Shown: positions 33,915-43,672 of the stretch, one piece after another
Numbering within the stretch: position 1 is the first letter of the stretch
How the letters are laid out: each line of letters starts with the position of its first letter
Assembly: GCA_903864275.1 (NCBI GenBank)
Contig: CAIPFE010000059.1
Span: 94,679-158,678 of the forward strand
Length of the DNA stretch: 64,000 bases
Direction: 5' to 3'
From: an uncultured Mucilaginibacter sp.
GTDB taxonomy: Bacteria; Bacteroidota; Bacteroidia; Sphingobacteriales; Sphingobacteriaceae
The notes under the pieces: model-generated
Seen by the model: the letters and a program-made list of their open reading frames with translations, nothing else
Told to the model about the DNA's origin: nothing
Database searches by the model: none
Position numbers and translations under genes: made by a program

Positions 33915-36599
33915 TTAGCAAGCCAAAGTCGACAGGTTCTCCTCTAAGATTTTTAATTTTGCTTCCGCATCTGCTTTCTTCTTTAACTCAACAGCAATAA
34001 TTTCCGGCTTTGCGCCACTCATAAACCGCTCGTTTCCTAACTTCGAGTTAACAGACCGCAAGAAGCCGGTCAGGTATTCTTTCTCTTTTTGAAGCCTTGA
34101 GCATTCAGCAAGGGGGTCAATACTCCGATCAAGCGGCACGTAAAACTCATCGGTAGTGACCAGGAAGCTCATTGCACCCGCTATTTTATCCTGAACCACA
34201 TCAATGGCACTGATATTGCCCAATGTAGCTATCATCGGTTTGTACTTTATATATGACGTACCCGAATTTTCTTTTACCGAAAGCGACAGTTTTTCCTTGG
34301 GGGGGATTTGCTTACTGTTACGAATGTTGCGTATTTGAGTTACGATTTGTTTCACCGTTTCAACTTCCGCTAACAACTGTGCATTTATTTGCCCATTAGT
34401 TGGTAATTGTGCAACAATGCAACAGTCGTATTCCGCACGTTCACCAAACAAATCATCATGCCATAGGTCCTCGGAAATGAACGGCATAAACGGGTGAAGT
34501 ATTTTTAAAATGTTTTCGAAAAAAGCAATCGTAGCGCTGTGGGTCCCGCTGTCAATTGGCTGCTGGTAAGCCGGTTTGATCATTTCGAGGTACCACGCGC
34601 AAAAGTCGTCCCAAACCAGCTTGTACGTGGCCATCAATGCCTCCGAGATACGGTATTGCGCGAAATTTTCCTCTATTTGATTTAACCCTTCGTTAAACCG
34701 GCTTTCAAACCAATCAACAGCTACCTGGTTATTATTTTTAAGGCTTTTATCAACTTCCCAGCCCTTCACCAATCTAAACGCGTTCCAAACTTTATTGGCA
34801 AAATTGCGGCCCTGTTCGCAGTAGCTTTCATCAAACATCAGGTCGTTTCCTGCCGGCGAGCAAAGCAGCATACCTACCCTCACACCGTCGGCCCCGAACT
34901 TTTCAATGAGGTCCAACGGGTCGGGCGAATTGCCCAATGATTTTGACATTTTACGCCCCAGCTTATCGCGAACGATACCCGTTAAATAAACATTTTTAAA
35001 CGGGGCTTCACCCCTGAATTCATGGCCTGCCATGATCATCCTCGCCACCCATAAAAATAAGATCTCCGGAGCAGTTACCAGGTCATTGGTAGGATAATAA
35101 TAATTTATATCATCATTGTTGGGGTCCTTAAAACCGTCAAACACCGATATTGGCCAAAGCCACGAGGAGAACCAGGTATCAAGCACATCTTCTTCCTGTA
35201 CCAAATCCTGAGATTTGAGATTTGAGATTTGAGATTTGAGATCCTTTGCCTGTGCAAAAGCTTCTTCGCGGGTTTTGGCAACCACGTACTGCCCATCCGG
35301 TAAATACCATGCAGGTATCTGCTGCCCCCACCATAACTGGCGGCTAATACACCAGTCCCTGATGTTTTCCATCCAGTAACGGTAGGTATTGATATATTTT
35401 TCGGGGATCAGCTTTATATCTCCTTTTAGTACTGAATCCAAAGCCGGTTTGGCCAGTTCATCCATTTTACAAAACCATTGCATGGAGAGTTTTGGCTCGA
35501 TGACAGCGTCCGTACGTTCCGAAAAGCCGATCTGGGATTTGTAGTCTTCCACCTTTTCCAGGTAGCCGTCGGTCTCCAATAAAACAACTATCTTTTTTCG
35601 TGCGACAAAGCGGTCCTCCCCTACTAATATTTTTGCGTTGTCGTTGAGTGTGCCGTCATCGTTTAAAATATCGATAATGGGCAGGTTATGTTTTTGCCCC
35701 AGCTCATAGTCATTAAGGTCGTGCGCCGGGGTAACTTTTAAGCAGCCGGTACCAAAATCCATCGACACGTATTCGTCCAGGATAATTGGAATTTCCCTGT
35801 TTATTAACGGAATGATTGCTTTCTTTCCATGCAGGTTAAAATACCTTGCGTCATTGGGGTTGATACAAATGGCCGTATCCGCCATTATTGTTTCCGGCCT
35901 TGTGGTTGCGATGGTGAGGAAGTCTGAAGTCCGAAGTCCGGAGTCTGAAGTCGAATCCTGACTTAAGACTTGAGACTTAAGACTTGAGACTTTATATCTT
36001 ATATAATAAAGCTTTTGATTAACCTCTTTACGGATAACTTCTTCGTCGGATACCCCGGTCTTTCCTACCGGGTCCCAGTTTACCATGCGGATACCGCGAT
36101 AGATCAGGCCCTTTTTATGCAAGTGGATGAAGGTGTCAAAAACAGCATCCGACAGATCGTCTTCCATCGTAAAACGGGTACGGTCCCAATCGCAGGATGC
36201 GCCCAGTTTTTTCAGCTGTTCAAGTATGATACCGCCATATTTCTCCCGCCACTCCCAGGCATAAGCCATAAATTCGGGGCGGGATATGTCTTTTTTGGTG
36301 ATGCCTTTTTCTTTAAGCATGGCAACCACTTTTGCTTCGGTAGCAATACTCGCATGATCGGTGCCGGGTACCCAGCAAGCATTTTTTCCTTTCATCCGGG
36401 CGCGGCGTACCAGCACATCCTGTATGGTATTGTTCAGCATGTGCCCCATGTGCAGCACGCCGGTAACATTTGGCGGTGGGATCACGATGGTATATGGCTC
36501 GCGCTCATCAGGTACTGATTTAAAAAAATCGTGCTTTAACCAGTAGCTGTACCACTTTTCTTCGGTCTCTTTTGGCAGGTATGTTTTTGGGATACTCAT
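33915..36599 (-). CDS. valS: Valyl-tRNA synthetase with repeat-encoded insertions
   Basis: 894 residues from MSIPKTYLPKETEEKWYSYW (36599); three upstream codons overlap the promoter and are rejected. Class I core with PPPNVTGVLHMGHM (HIGH-like site), editing domain with ITIATTRPET-like TIATTRPET, KMSKSLGNS (about 545), an anticodon domain and a C-terminal coiled arm. Two segments are unusual: about 25 residues after KLYYIRY are encoded by a complete 7-bp-word hairpin (35919-35995), and a Leu-Lys-Ser-Gln repeat after AFAQAKD is encoded by four tandem heptads (35210-35243). Both keep the frame, so the enzyme should still work. Confidence 0.96.
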   Translation of the reverse strand: MSIPKTYLPKETEEKWYSYWLKHDFFKSVPDEREPYTIVIPPPNVTGVLHMGHMLNNTIQDVLVRRARMKGKNACWVPGTDHASIATEAKVVAMLKEKGITKKDISRPEFMAYAWEWREKYGGIILEQLKKLGASCDWDRTRFTMEDDLSDAVFDTFIHLHKKGLIYRGIRMVNWDPVGKTGVSDEEVIRKEVNQKLYYIRYKVSSLKSQVLSQDSTSDSGLRTSDFLTIATTRPETIMADTAICINPNDARYFNLHGKKAIIPLINREIPIILDEYVSMDFGTGCLKVTPAHDLNDYELGQKHNLPIIDILNDDGTLNDNAKILVGEDRFVARKKIVVLLETDGYLEKVEDYKSQIGFSERTDAVIEPKLSMQWFCKMDELAKPALDSVLKGDIKLIPEKYINTYRYWMENIRDWCISRQLWWGQQIPAWYLPDGQYVVAKTREEAFAQAKDLKSQISNLKSQDLVQEEDVLDTWFSSWLWPISVFDGFKDPNNDDINYYYPTNDLVTAPEILFLWVARMIMAGHEFRGEAPFKNVYLTGIVRDKLGRKMSKSLGNSPDPLDLIEKFGADGVRVGMLLCSPAGNDLMFDESYCEQGRNFANKVWNAFRLVKGWEVDKSLKNNNQVAVDWFESRFNEGLNQIEENFAQYRISEALMATYKLVWDDFCAWYLEMIKPAYQQPIDSGTHSATIAFFENILKILHPFMPFISEDLWHDDLFGERAEYDCCIVAQLPTNGQINAQLLAEVETVKQIVTQIRNIRNSKQIPPKEKLSLSVKENSGTSYIKYKPMIATLGNISAIDVVQDKIAGAMSFLVTTDEFYVPLDRSIDPLAECSRLQKEKEYLTGFLRSVNSKLGNERFMSGAKPEIIAVELKKKADAEAKLKILEENLSTLAC
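35210..35243. repeat. GAGATTT heptads inside valS
   Basis: Nearly five exact copies of GAGATTT within valS, coding on the minus strand for the seven-residue period LKSQISN. The same word family is found in spacers at 49.3, 52.1 and 55.7 kb. Confidence 0.85.
35919..35995. repeat. Complete AAGTCNN heptad hairpin inside valS
   Basis: Eleven 7-bp words: five GAAGTCN-type, one spacer word, then five ACTTNAG-type in reverse complement. It is an entire hairpin element sitting in frame in coding DNA, 77 bp of which supply about 25 residues. Confidence 0.85.
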
Positions 36600-36605
36600 A
36601 AGGTG

Positions 36606-36613
36606 CAAAAATA
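36606..36613 (-). promoter_or_regulatory. -7 element for valS
   Basis: TATTTTTG on the minus strand, exact TAnnTTTG match, 6 bp before the ATG at 36599; the transcript would be leaderless or nearly so. Confidence 0.55.
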
Positions 36614-36617
36614 CGAT

Positions 36618-36759
36618 AGTTCATGGTTCATTGCAAAAGTTCATGGTTCATAGTTCATTGTTCATAGCAGGATATAGTAGTGCATGGCAATTGGCAACAG
36701 ATGATGTCCGCATTTTCTTATGGCCCTTCTTACCATGAACTATGAACTATGAACCCATT
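36618..36759. repeat. NGTTCAT heptad inverted arrays
   Basis: Left arm 36618-36665: seven or so words AGTTCAT/GGTTCAT with one interruption. Right arm 36732-36759: ACTATGA-type reverse complements. Loop about 65 nt. It lies in the divergent valS/M13 spacer, directly upstream of the valS promoter. Confidence 0.8.
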
Positions 36760-37022
36760 TGCCACAATATTTTTACAATTAAAAAGTTATCATAGTAACT
36801 ATCCTGCCGGAACATGAAAACGTTGACTTTACAGCGCTTTTTTTACCTGATCTTTAAAAAAGCAAAATCTTTTTATATAGTAAAATGGTTCAACCGGTAA
36901 CCGGCCACCCCTGCCATTCTTCGCGTGTTATTTAATATTTATTACTTTTAAACTTTGCTTGTTTATAATAAAACCAACTTTCTGAAAGTTGGGCTGACCT
37001 TCGTTTAAAACAATTTATTCAG
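36760..37022. other. Upstream region of the M13 peptidase gene
   Basis: AT-rich DNA of 263 bp that completes the 423-bp spacer. TAAACTTTG near 36951-36959 is close to, but not an exact match of, the promoter consensus. Nothing else is seen. Confidence 0.4.
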
Positions 37023-39098
37023 ATGAAAATAAAATTCAAAAATTTCATACTGATAGGGCTGTTATTGTTCCTGTCGGTAAGCGCTTTCACCATCGGGGGC
37101 GTAAAAAAAGGAAAGACTAAAGCAAAAAGGGCTGCTGACCCTCCCAAAAAATTTATTGATCCGGCAAATATGGACCTGTCTGTTAAGCCGGGCGACGATT
37201 TTTTTGAGTATGCCAATGGCAACTGGATAAAAAACAACCCCATCCCTTCAAAGGAAACCCGCTGGGGAAGTTTTGGCATGCTGGCCCAGGAAAATACAAA
37301 CAGGATGCTGAGCCTGTTAGCTGAAGTAGGCAAAACATCGCACCCGGCAGGTACGCTGGAGCAACGCGTGGGTGACCTGTATGCCAGCGGCATGGACACC
37401 CTAACTATCGAGAAACTTGGCTTTGACCCTATAAAACCTGCGCTGGCACGTATTGATAAAATAACTGACCTTAACGGAGCTATTGAGGAAGTGGTTTTTG
37501 AACGCACACATGGTGAAGCCGACCCGCTGTTTCGTTTCGGTGTTGGCCAGGATGATAAACACCCGAACAAAAACATCACTAACCTTAACCAGGGTGGCAC
37601 CACCCTTCCCGACCGGGACAATTATTTAAAAGCAAATCCCCGCAATCAAAAGATACAGGATGCATACAAGCAATATATTATTACCTTGTTTGCTTTAACC
37701 GGTACTGATAACGATGCTGCCACAAAAAACGCAGCTACTATTTTTGGTATTGAAACTGCACTGGCCAGGGCCCAGTTGAGCAGGGTCGCGATGCGGGACC
37801 CGCATGTAACCTATAATAAATTTTCGGTTGCCGATTTCAGTAAAACTACACCGCATTTAAACTGGGTGGCGTTGATGCCCGAATTGAAAGTTCCGGGACA
37901 GGATACCCTGCTTGTTGGCCAACCCGCCTTTTTCAGGGCAGAAGATTCGCTGCTGGCTGCAACACCAATTGATGACTGGAAGGTTTACCTTAAGTGGAAT
38001 ATTTTAAAAAGCTCAGCTTCGGCCTTAAGCTCGCCGTTTGTAAAAGCGAGTTTTGATTATAGCAGCGCTTTAAGCGGGCAAAAGGTACAAACCCCGCGCA
38101 ACGAACGTATTTCGAGATTAGTTGACGGCAGTTTGGGCGAACTATTGGGGCAGTTGTATGTCGCCAAATACTTTACCCCGGCAGCCAAACAATACATGGT
38201 CGACCTGGTAAATAATTTAAAGGTGACCCTGGGCGAACGCATCCAAAACTTAACCTGGATGAGTGCCAATACAAAAGCCCGGGCCCTTAAAAAACTGGCG
38301 GCATTCACCGTAAAAATTGGGTACCCCGATAAATGGCAGACATACACAGGCCTTACGATAGACCGCAATGATTATTTTGGCAATTTAAGGCGTGCTTCCG
38401 AATGGCGGTATAACTATACTACAAGCCAGATCAGCAAACCGGTTGATAAAACACGCTGGGGTATGACGCCGCCAACTGTAAATGCTTATTATAACTCTAC
38501 CAATAACGAGATAGTTTTTCCCGCCGGTATTTTGCAGTTCCCGTTCTTTGATTTTGGGGCCGATGATGCCGTTAACTATGGGGGCATCGGCGCTGTTATA
38601 GGCCACGAAATGACCCACGGATTTGACGACCAGGGCCGCCAATACGATGCTGATGGCACCCTGCGCGATTGGTGGACAAAAGACGACGCCGATAAATTTA
38701 AAACACGTGCCGACCAGGTGGTTGCCCAATACGACGCCTTTACCGTACTGGATACCCTTCATGTAAACGGTAAATTAACCCTTGGCGAAAACCTGGCCGA
38801 CCTGGGCGGGCTAAATGTAGCTTATGCCGCGTTTAAGAAAACCAAGGAAGGTCAGTCAAATAAAAAAATTGATGGCTTTACGCCCGACCAACGTTTCTTT
38901 TTGTCGTGGGCGCAGGTATGGCATAGTTCACAGCGCCCGGAAATTGCCGCGCAACGCATATTAACTGATCCGCATTCACCAGAGCAATACCGGGCCAATG
39001 CGCCGGTAACCAATATCGATGCCTGGTACGCGGCCTTTAATGTGCAGCCGGGAGATAAAATGTATAAAAAGCCGGAGGACAGGATAAAGGTGTGGTAG
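37023..39098 (+). CDS. M13 family metallopeptidase (neprilysin/PepO type)
   Basis: 691 residues with a signal-type N-terminus (about 5-25). The zinc site is complete: VIGHEMTHGFDDQG (HExxH about 528) and ENLADLGG (third ligand Glu about 588). The start of the mature part (DLSVKPGDDFFEYANGNWIKNNPIP) and the RIKVW end are family hallmarks, and the length is typical. An exported endopeptidase for short peptides in the periplasm or at the surface. Confidence 0.95.
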   Translation: MKIKFKNFILIGLLLFLSVSAFTIGGVKKGKTKAKRAADPPKKFIDPANMDLSVKPGDDFFEYANGNWIKNNPIPSKETRWGSFGMLAQENTNRMLSLLAEVGKTSHPAGTLEQRVGDLYASGMDTLTIEKLGFDPIKPALARIDKITDLNGAIEEVVFERTHGEADPLFRFGVGQDDKHPNKNITNLNQGGTTLPDRDNYLKANPRNQKIQDAYKQYIITLFALTGTDNDAATKNAATIFGIETALARAQLSRVAMRDPHVTYNKFSVADFSKTTPHLNWVALMPELKVPGQDTLLVGQPAFFRAEDSLLAATPIDDWKVYLKWNILKSSASALSSPFVKASFDYSSALSGQKVQTPRNERISRLVDGSLGELLGQLYVAKYFTPAAKQYMVDLVNNLKVTLGERIQNLTWMSANTKARALKKLAAFTVKIGYPDKWQTYTGLTIDRNDYFGNLRRASEWRYNYTTSQISKPVDKTRWGMTPPTVNAYYNSTNNEIVFPAGILQFPFFDFGADDAVNYGGIGAVIGHEMTHGFDDQGRQYDADGTLRDWWTKDDADKFKTRADQVVAQYDAFTVLDTLHVNGKLTLGENLADLGGLNVAYAAFKKTKEGQSNKKIDGFTPDQRFFLSWAQVWHSSQRPEIAAQRILTDPHSPEQYRANAPVTNIDAWYAAFNVQPGDKMYKKPEDRIKVW

Positions 39099-39102
39099 TT
39101 TT

Positions 39103-39137
39103 AAGTCGAAAGTCTGAAGTTTAAAGTCCTAAGTCAA
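39103..39137. repeat. AAGTCNN heptad array after the M13 gene
   Basis: Five direct words starting AAGTC or AAGTT, 4 bp after the stop codon. A separate hairpin (AAAGCCTGG / CCGGGCTTT, 39136-39160) follows and may terminate transcription. Confidence 0.7.
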
Positions 39138-39213
39138 AGCCTGGTGTAGTGCCGGGCTTTAACCTTGCTAGGCGTTCGTTGCCCGTGCGGTTTAGCCGCG
39201 ACCGCATATTTAC

Positions 39214-40410
39214 TTAGTTTAAAAATATTTTTACACCCACCGTTGTTGACAGTTTGTCGTAAACGCCAACTCCGGCCGAATAAGAAGCGTTGGTGGTTAA
39301 ACTGGTGTAGGTAAAAGATATTTCAAATCTCTTATTGATAATTACTCCAGCCTGCAGTGGAACATAAAATCCGGTAGGGGAATTGTCTACATACAACGTC
39401 CCATTTGAATCATTACCTGAATAGGACGCTATCCTAAATCCGAAGCCGCCATCGATGTAGGCTTTGAAATTTTCTTTATTGTAGACATTAAATAAAATTT
39501 GCGGGGTTATAGTTATGTAGGAGCCTGCGTACGAAATATCGACCGCATTCATATTTGTCGTTCCAGACCGGGTAAAATGAGTACCAAACGATGAGAAGGC
39601 TACTTCTGTCCTAAAAATAAATTGCTGTAAATCAGGGTTTTGAAAAACATCTATGCCAAAGCCAAATCTGGGTCTGATAATTTGCTGACCTGACGAATTA
39701 ATGCTGTTTAGTCCCGCACCTGCGAAGAGCCGGACCATTGACTTTTTATTTGGATTACGCAAGCTATCCGACTTGGTTGACAAAACGACATTATTTATTC
39801 CGTCTACAATTTCTTGCAGGTCAGTTTCTTCAAATTTCACATTTGCAATCGCTGAGAGTAATTTTTTGTCGCTATTGTTGTATTTATACACATACAATAT
39901 CAATTGCCCTCGGTACAAATTGTCGGTAACTTCATCACTTTTTGATGCGCCATAATATTCGTAATACTTCAATTCGACCGGGACGTCATTTTTCTCCGCA
40001 ATAAAGAACCTGTTTTCCCCCACTTCATTATTTAAATAAAGCGTTATATGATCGCCGGTTGTTAGTTGTTTTAAAAATATGGCGCCCGGTTGCCGTGTGG
40101 TATCAAGTCCGGTGGGTATGTCAGGAAAGATATTTTTGTTCATACTGATCAAGCCCACAAAACTGGCATAGGTTTCTGAACCTTTCACCCCAAATCCCTT
40201 GATAGTTGCAGGATCGCATTCTTGTGGCCGGGTATCCGTGTGGTTTGTTTTAAATTCAACTTTCAGCGGGGAATACGCCCATTCCTGGTAATTAATGTAT
40301 CCTTTAACGGTATCGCCGCTATTTTTAACGATATATCCTTCCTGGTAATTTGCTTGCGCAAGAACCACTGCCGGCAATGCAACCAACAGCAGCAAAAAAA
40401 TACGTTTCAT
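39214..40410 (-). CDS. Hypothetical outer-membrane beta-barrel protein
   Basis: 398 residues with a signal peptide (about 1-18, VVLAQ). The N-terminal half (YQEGYIVKNSGDTVKGYINYQ) is a beta-rich domain seen in Bacteroidota surface proteins, and the C-terminal 180 residues show alternating strands ending in GVKIFLN, which fits an eight- to ten-strand PorT-like barrel. Function unknown. It is transcribed towards the M13 gene. Confidence 0.7.
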   Translation of the reverse strand: MKRIFLLLLVALPAVVLAQANYQEGYIVKNSGDTVKGYINYQEWAYSPLKVEFKTNHTDTRPQECDPATIKGFGVKGSETYASFVGLISMNKNIFPDIPTGLDTTRQPGAIFLKQLTTGDHITLYLNNEVGENRFFIAEKNDVPVELKYYEYYGASKSDEVTDNLYRGQLILYVYKYNNSDKKLLSAIANVKFEETDLQEIVDGINNVVLSTKSDSLRNPNKKSMVRLFAGAGLNSINSSGQQIIRPRFGFGIDVFQNPDLQQFIFRTEVAFSSFGTHFTRSGTTNMNAVDISYAGSYITITPQILFNVYNKENFKAYIDGGFGFRIASYSGNDSNGTLYVDNSPTGFYVPLQAGVIINKRFEISFTYTSLTTNASYSAGVGVYDKLSTTVGVKIFLN

Positions 40411-40474
40411 GTTATCAATGATAATATTTTAGGTTATTGATCTTTGAATCAGATTTTCGATTCACAAGGTAATA

Positions 40475-40516
40475 CTAAAATATCGGTTCCGCAATCCTTC
40501 TTGTAGGCCCGGCATT
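40475..40516 (-). pseudogene. Duplicated 3' end of metF
   Basis: On the minus strand these 42 bp read NAGPTRRIAEPIF and a stop, almost the exact C-terminus of MetF (NAGPTRRIAEAIF) at 44465-44506. The two stretches differ at 5 of 42 bases and have the same orientation. There is no more of metF upstream. With the real gene end, it forms direct repeats about 4 kb apart that enclose the permease, the NTF2-like gene and HigBA. Confidence 0.8.
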
Positions 40517-40529
40517 GAAATGACAAAAT

Positions 40530-42935
40530 TTATTCTGTTCTCAAACTTTTCACCGGGCTTATCCGAGATGTTTTTATAATTTGTATCCCGATACTCAGGA
40601 ATACGATTATGAAAAGGAAAATCATCGCCAGTAAATATCCCCATACGGGGTTTACCCTGTACACAAAATTTTTCATAAACAACATATCCAGGTAAATTGA
40701 AACGGGCAGTCCGATACACACTCCTCTTAGTATTAAAAATAAAAAGCTCCTGGAAAGTAAAAAGCTAATTTGCGTCATGTTTGCCCCAAGTATTTTCCGG
40801 ATGCTGATCTCTTTAACACGCTGTTTTAATAAAAATGCTGCAAGCCCCAATAAGCCGAAGCCCGCTACCATAACGGAAATTGCAGCAATAATGGTTAACA
40901 ATTGCGGTATACTGCTAATTGCGCTGTAGGCCTTCTGCATCTCGTCCACCAGAAACGAATATTTAAATAAATTGGACTTGTCAAAGTCCTTCCATGTTTT
41001 ACTCAAACGGCCAAGTGTGCCAGGGACGTCAGACTTGTCGACAAGAATATTTAATTGGCTGATAGCTGCCGTATTGTACCTGAAGATCACAGGCTTAATC
41101 TCTTTGGTTAAAGGCTGATAGTTAAAATCCTTTATAACGCCTGAAATAGTCACATAGAGGCTATCTCCCAAAATAATGCTTTTCCCTAATGATTGATTGG
41201 CATCACCAAGATGAAAATACTTTAAAAATGCCTGGTTAACTATTACGGCGGTCTCTTTCCCGGTAATATCTGTTTTGAAATTCTTCCCGCTGATAAGATG
41301 AAGCTTAAAATTGTCCAGGTACGATTCATCAATTGTAAAATCCCGTATTCTTTGTCTTTCATCCGCTTTACCTACCCTTGTATCTATCGCCTCGTCTCTT
41401 GTTGTTCCGATACTGTGCGAGCTCCCGGAAACGCCCACAACGCCCTTTACCCGTAAAAACGCCTGGCGCGCGATTGTATAATTGTCCCCCTGTAGATCCA
41501 CGTTAACAATATTGTCTTTCCGGAAACCATAATCAGCATGCATCACATAATTTACTTCCCTGTAAATGTTTATTAAGCCAATAAGAAACAGTAATGCCAT
41601 TGCAAACTGAATTGTGAGCAATATTTTGCGGAACCCCAATTTGGGTGCGAGTGCAAAATTTGAATTTTGATTTAATGCCTTTAACGCATTGAGCGAGGAC
41701 ATATAAATGGAAGGAAAAATTCCCGCAATAAGCCCCACCAAAACACTGAACAGTAAAAACAAAATGTATAGGTCTAAATTTTCATACAAAACAATATCGG
41801 ATGCCCTAAAGAAATCGATGTTCTCAAAAAGTGGCCGCAGCAGGAAATGAAAAACAAACGCTGCAACAACCATTGCAATTAAACTTGTTAAAACAGACTG
41901 AACAAGGAACTGTATCAGCAGCTGGTACTTTTTTGCACCAAAAGACTTTCTGATGCCTATTTCTTTTGAACGGCTTAATGCCCGCGCCAATGATAGGCTA
42001 TTGTAGTTAAATCCGGCTGAAAGGATCACGACAAAACCTATCACGGATAAATACCATAGTACATCCTGTGGCAGCGCGTTACCCATGTTATTTGACAATA
42101 CCGGCCCCGGGACAATTTTATTAATGGGCTGGGTGTACAATTTATATCCCTTGTCGGTACTTTCCAATAGCTTACCCGAATACTTCGCTTTGCCCGCTGC
42201 AAGAATAATTTTTTCAAGAGCATTTCTTGATGATTTATCCTTTAGCAGCACATAGGTATAACTGGAATAGTAATTTGCCCAGTTGTTTGCCACCGGCAAA
42301 ATCCTGTTGTTTTTTTCCAACATCCCCAGCGTCTTATCCGAGCCGATCGCGTCAAATTCAAGATGTGTTTTTCCCGGCGGTTCCTTAAATACACCGGTAA
42401 TTGTAAATGCCCCAACTCCCTTTACCTGCAGCACCTGGCCAAGCGGGTTTATCCCTTCTCCAAATAATTTTTGCGAGGTTTTACGGGTTATGATGAGCGC
42501 ATCGGGACTGTTTAATGCAGTGTTTTTATTTCCGTAAAGCAAACTAAATCCAAACACATTGAAAAAAGATCTATCGGAAAAAAAACCGTTAACTGAAATC
42601 GTCTTATCCTTAATGTTCGCTTCGCCACTAAGCCCGCCTGTTAAGCTAGCAACATCGTCGACAAAGGGATAGTTACTTTTAAGATAATTGCCCAGGGGCA
42701 GTGGAGATGTTGCATAATCTTCTACGCTTTGGTTATTGCGGATGGCTTCTGTATTTATCCGGTAAGTCCGGTCGGCATGGGGATGAAACGAATCGTAGCT
42801 GAACTGGTTATTGATTATGGTAATAATGACCATACAAATAGCAATGCCAAGGGCCAGGCCTGAAATATTAAGTGCCGAAAAGTATTTATTCCTGGCCAGA
42901 TCTGTAAACGCTACCTTTAAATAATTTTTTATCAT
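40530..42935 (-). CDS. FtsX-like ABC transporter permease (MacB type, eight helices)
   Basis: 801 residues: membrane helix (about 20-42), large MacB-like periplasmic domain (about 50-260), three FtsX helices (about 290-400), a mid helix (about 430-450), a second periplasmic domain (about 460-640) and three final helices (about 690-790). GFNYNSLSLARALSRSKEIGIRKSFGA and RVKEISIRKILGAN are the paired coupling motifs typical of the class. No ATPase gene is beside it. In Bacteroidota many such permeases stand alone; transported substrate unknown. It lies in the block bounded by metF-tail repeats. Confidence 0.92.
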   Translation of the reverse strand: MIKNYLKVAFTDLARNKYFSALNISGLALGIAICMVIITIINNQFSYDSFHPHADRTYRINTEAIRNNQSVEDYATSPLPLGNYLKSNYPFVDDVASLTGGLSGEANIKDKTISVNGFFSDRSFFNVFGFSLLYGNKNTALNSPDALIITRKTSQKLFGEGINPLGQVLQVKGVGAFTITGVFKEPPGKTHLEFDAIGSDKTLGMLEKNNRILPVANNWANYYSSYTYVLLKDKSSRNALEKIILAAGKAKYSGKLLESTDKGYKLYTQPINKIVPGPVLSNNMGNALPQDVLWYLSVIGFVVILSAGFNYNSLSLARALSRSKEIGIRKSFGAKKYQLLIQFLVQSVLTSLIAMVVAAFVFHFLLRPLFENIDFFRASDIVLYENLDLYILFLLFSVLVGLIAGIFPSIYMSSLNALKALNQNSNFALAPKLGFRKILLTIQFAMALLFLIGLINIYREVNYVMHADYGFRKDNIVNVDLQGDNYTIARQAFLRVKGVVGVSGSSHSIGTTRDEAIDTRVGKADERQRIRDFTIDESYLDNFKLHLISGKNFKTDITGKETAVIVNQAFLKYFHLGDANQSLGKSIILGDSLYVTISGVIKDFNYQPLTKEIKPVIFRYNTAAISQLNILVDKSDVPGTLGRLSKTWKDFDKSNLFKYSFLVDEMQKAYSAISSIPQLLTIIAAISVMVAGFGLLGLAAFLLKQRVKEISIRKILGANMTQISFLLSRSFLFLILRGVCIGLPVSIYLDMLFMKNFVYRVNPVWGYLLAMIFLFIIVFLSIGIQIIKTSRISPVKSLRTE

Positions 42936-42961
42936 AAAATGTAGTTAATGCACTTTATTGT

Positions 42962-43375
42962 TTAACTCTCATCCTTTAAATCAATTATCAATATTTTCGC
43001 CGGGATACTCTGATCAGTCTCAATAGTGATCCTTTTGGTTTTATTTACCGGCGATTTAATGATGGCGGTAATCTTAGTGCCGTTCTTTATTGTTTGTGCT
43101 ACTATAAGATGTGCGAAATCTTTATGCAGGTTATTGATAGCTTTTAGGTGGGCCGCCAATGGGATCTCTAAAAAACGGGGGGAATAGTTTTCGTTTATAA
43201 ACTTCTTTACTTCATTTTCGTTGCTGCTTTCAACTGCTTTAAGGAATAAATTCATTAATCGTTCAGGTTCAGTTCCCTGCTGATAAGCAATCGGTAAAAC
43301 ATTAAAACTGGCAGCATACAAAGGCCTGTTAAACACACAAGCTATTAGTAAAAAGGCGGCAGCAAGTAATTTCAT
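42962..43375 (-). CDS. Secreted NTF2-like single-domain protein
   Basis: 137 residues with a signal peptide (about 1-21, LYAAS). RLMNLFLKAVESSNENEVKKFINENYSP and the following strands resemble the NTF2-like domain that precedes the catalytic part of many exported serine hydrolases and S41 peptidases, but here it ends (IIDLKDES) before any catalytic domain. It may be a stand-alone module or the surviving front of a longer gene. It starts 26 bp upstream of the permease on the same strand and may be co-transcribed with it. Confidence 0.6.
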   Translation of the reverse strand: MKLLAAAFLLIACVFNRPLYAASFNVLPIAYQQGTEPERLMNLFLKAVESSNENEVKKFINENYSPRFLEIPLAAHLKAINNLHKDFAHLIVAQTIKNGTKITAIIKSPVNKTKRITIETDQSIPAKILIIDLKDES

Positions 43376-43659
43376 ACAGACAATTTTATTAAAAAAACTT
43401 AAAGACTTTTTTAGATGGGTATGAATTATTCCTTAAAAATAATAAACGATAAGCGAATAAGGACTTATTGTATATCAGACGGTTAAGTTAGTAAAGTGTT
43501 GCAAGAAAAAAGCTAATATTAGCAAAATCCCCCTTAACGGGGGATACGGCAAAAAGCGGAAAGAAAAATTGAAAAAGTACATTACATCCATGTGAGCAAA
43601 TTTCCAGTATTTATTTATTTCCATTTTAAAAATTTATTTCATTTTTGTAAACAATTCTC

Positions 43660-43667
43660 TATATTTG
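43660..43667 (+). promoter_or_regulatory. -7 element for higBA
   Basis: TATATTTG, exact TAnnTTTG match, 5 bp before the higB ATG; transcription would begin at the start codon, giving a leaderless toxin mRNA. Confidence 0.6.
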
Positions 43668-43672
43668 AGTTA

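Noticed and set aside
35210..35243. Possible CRISPR-like array
   Set aside because: Units are 7 bp with no spacers; no cas genes in the window.
37019..37621. 200-codon minus-strand ORF opposite the M13 peptidase
   Set aside because: Shadow of the well-supported peptidase; no family pattern or promoter.
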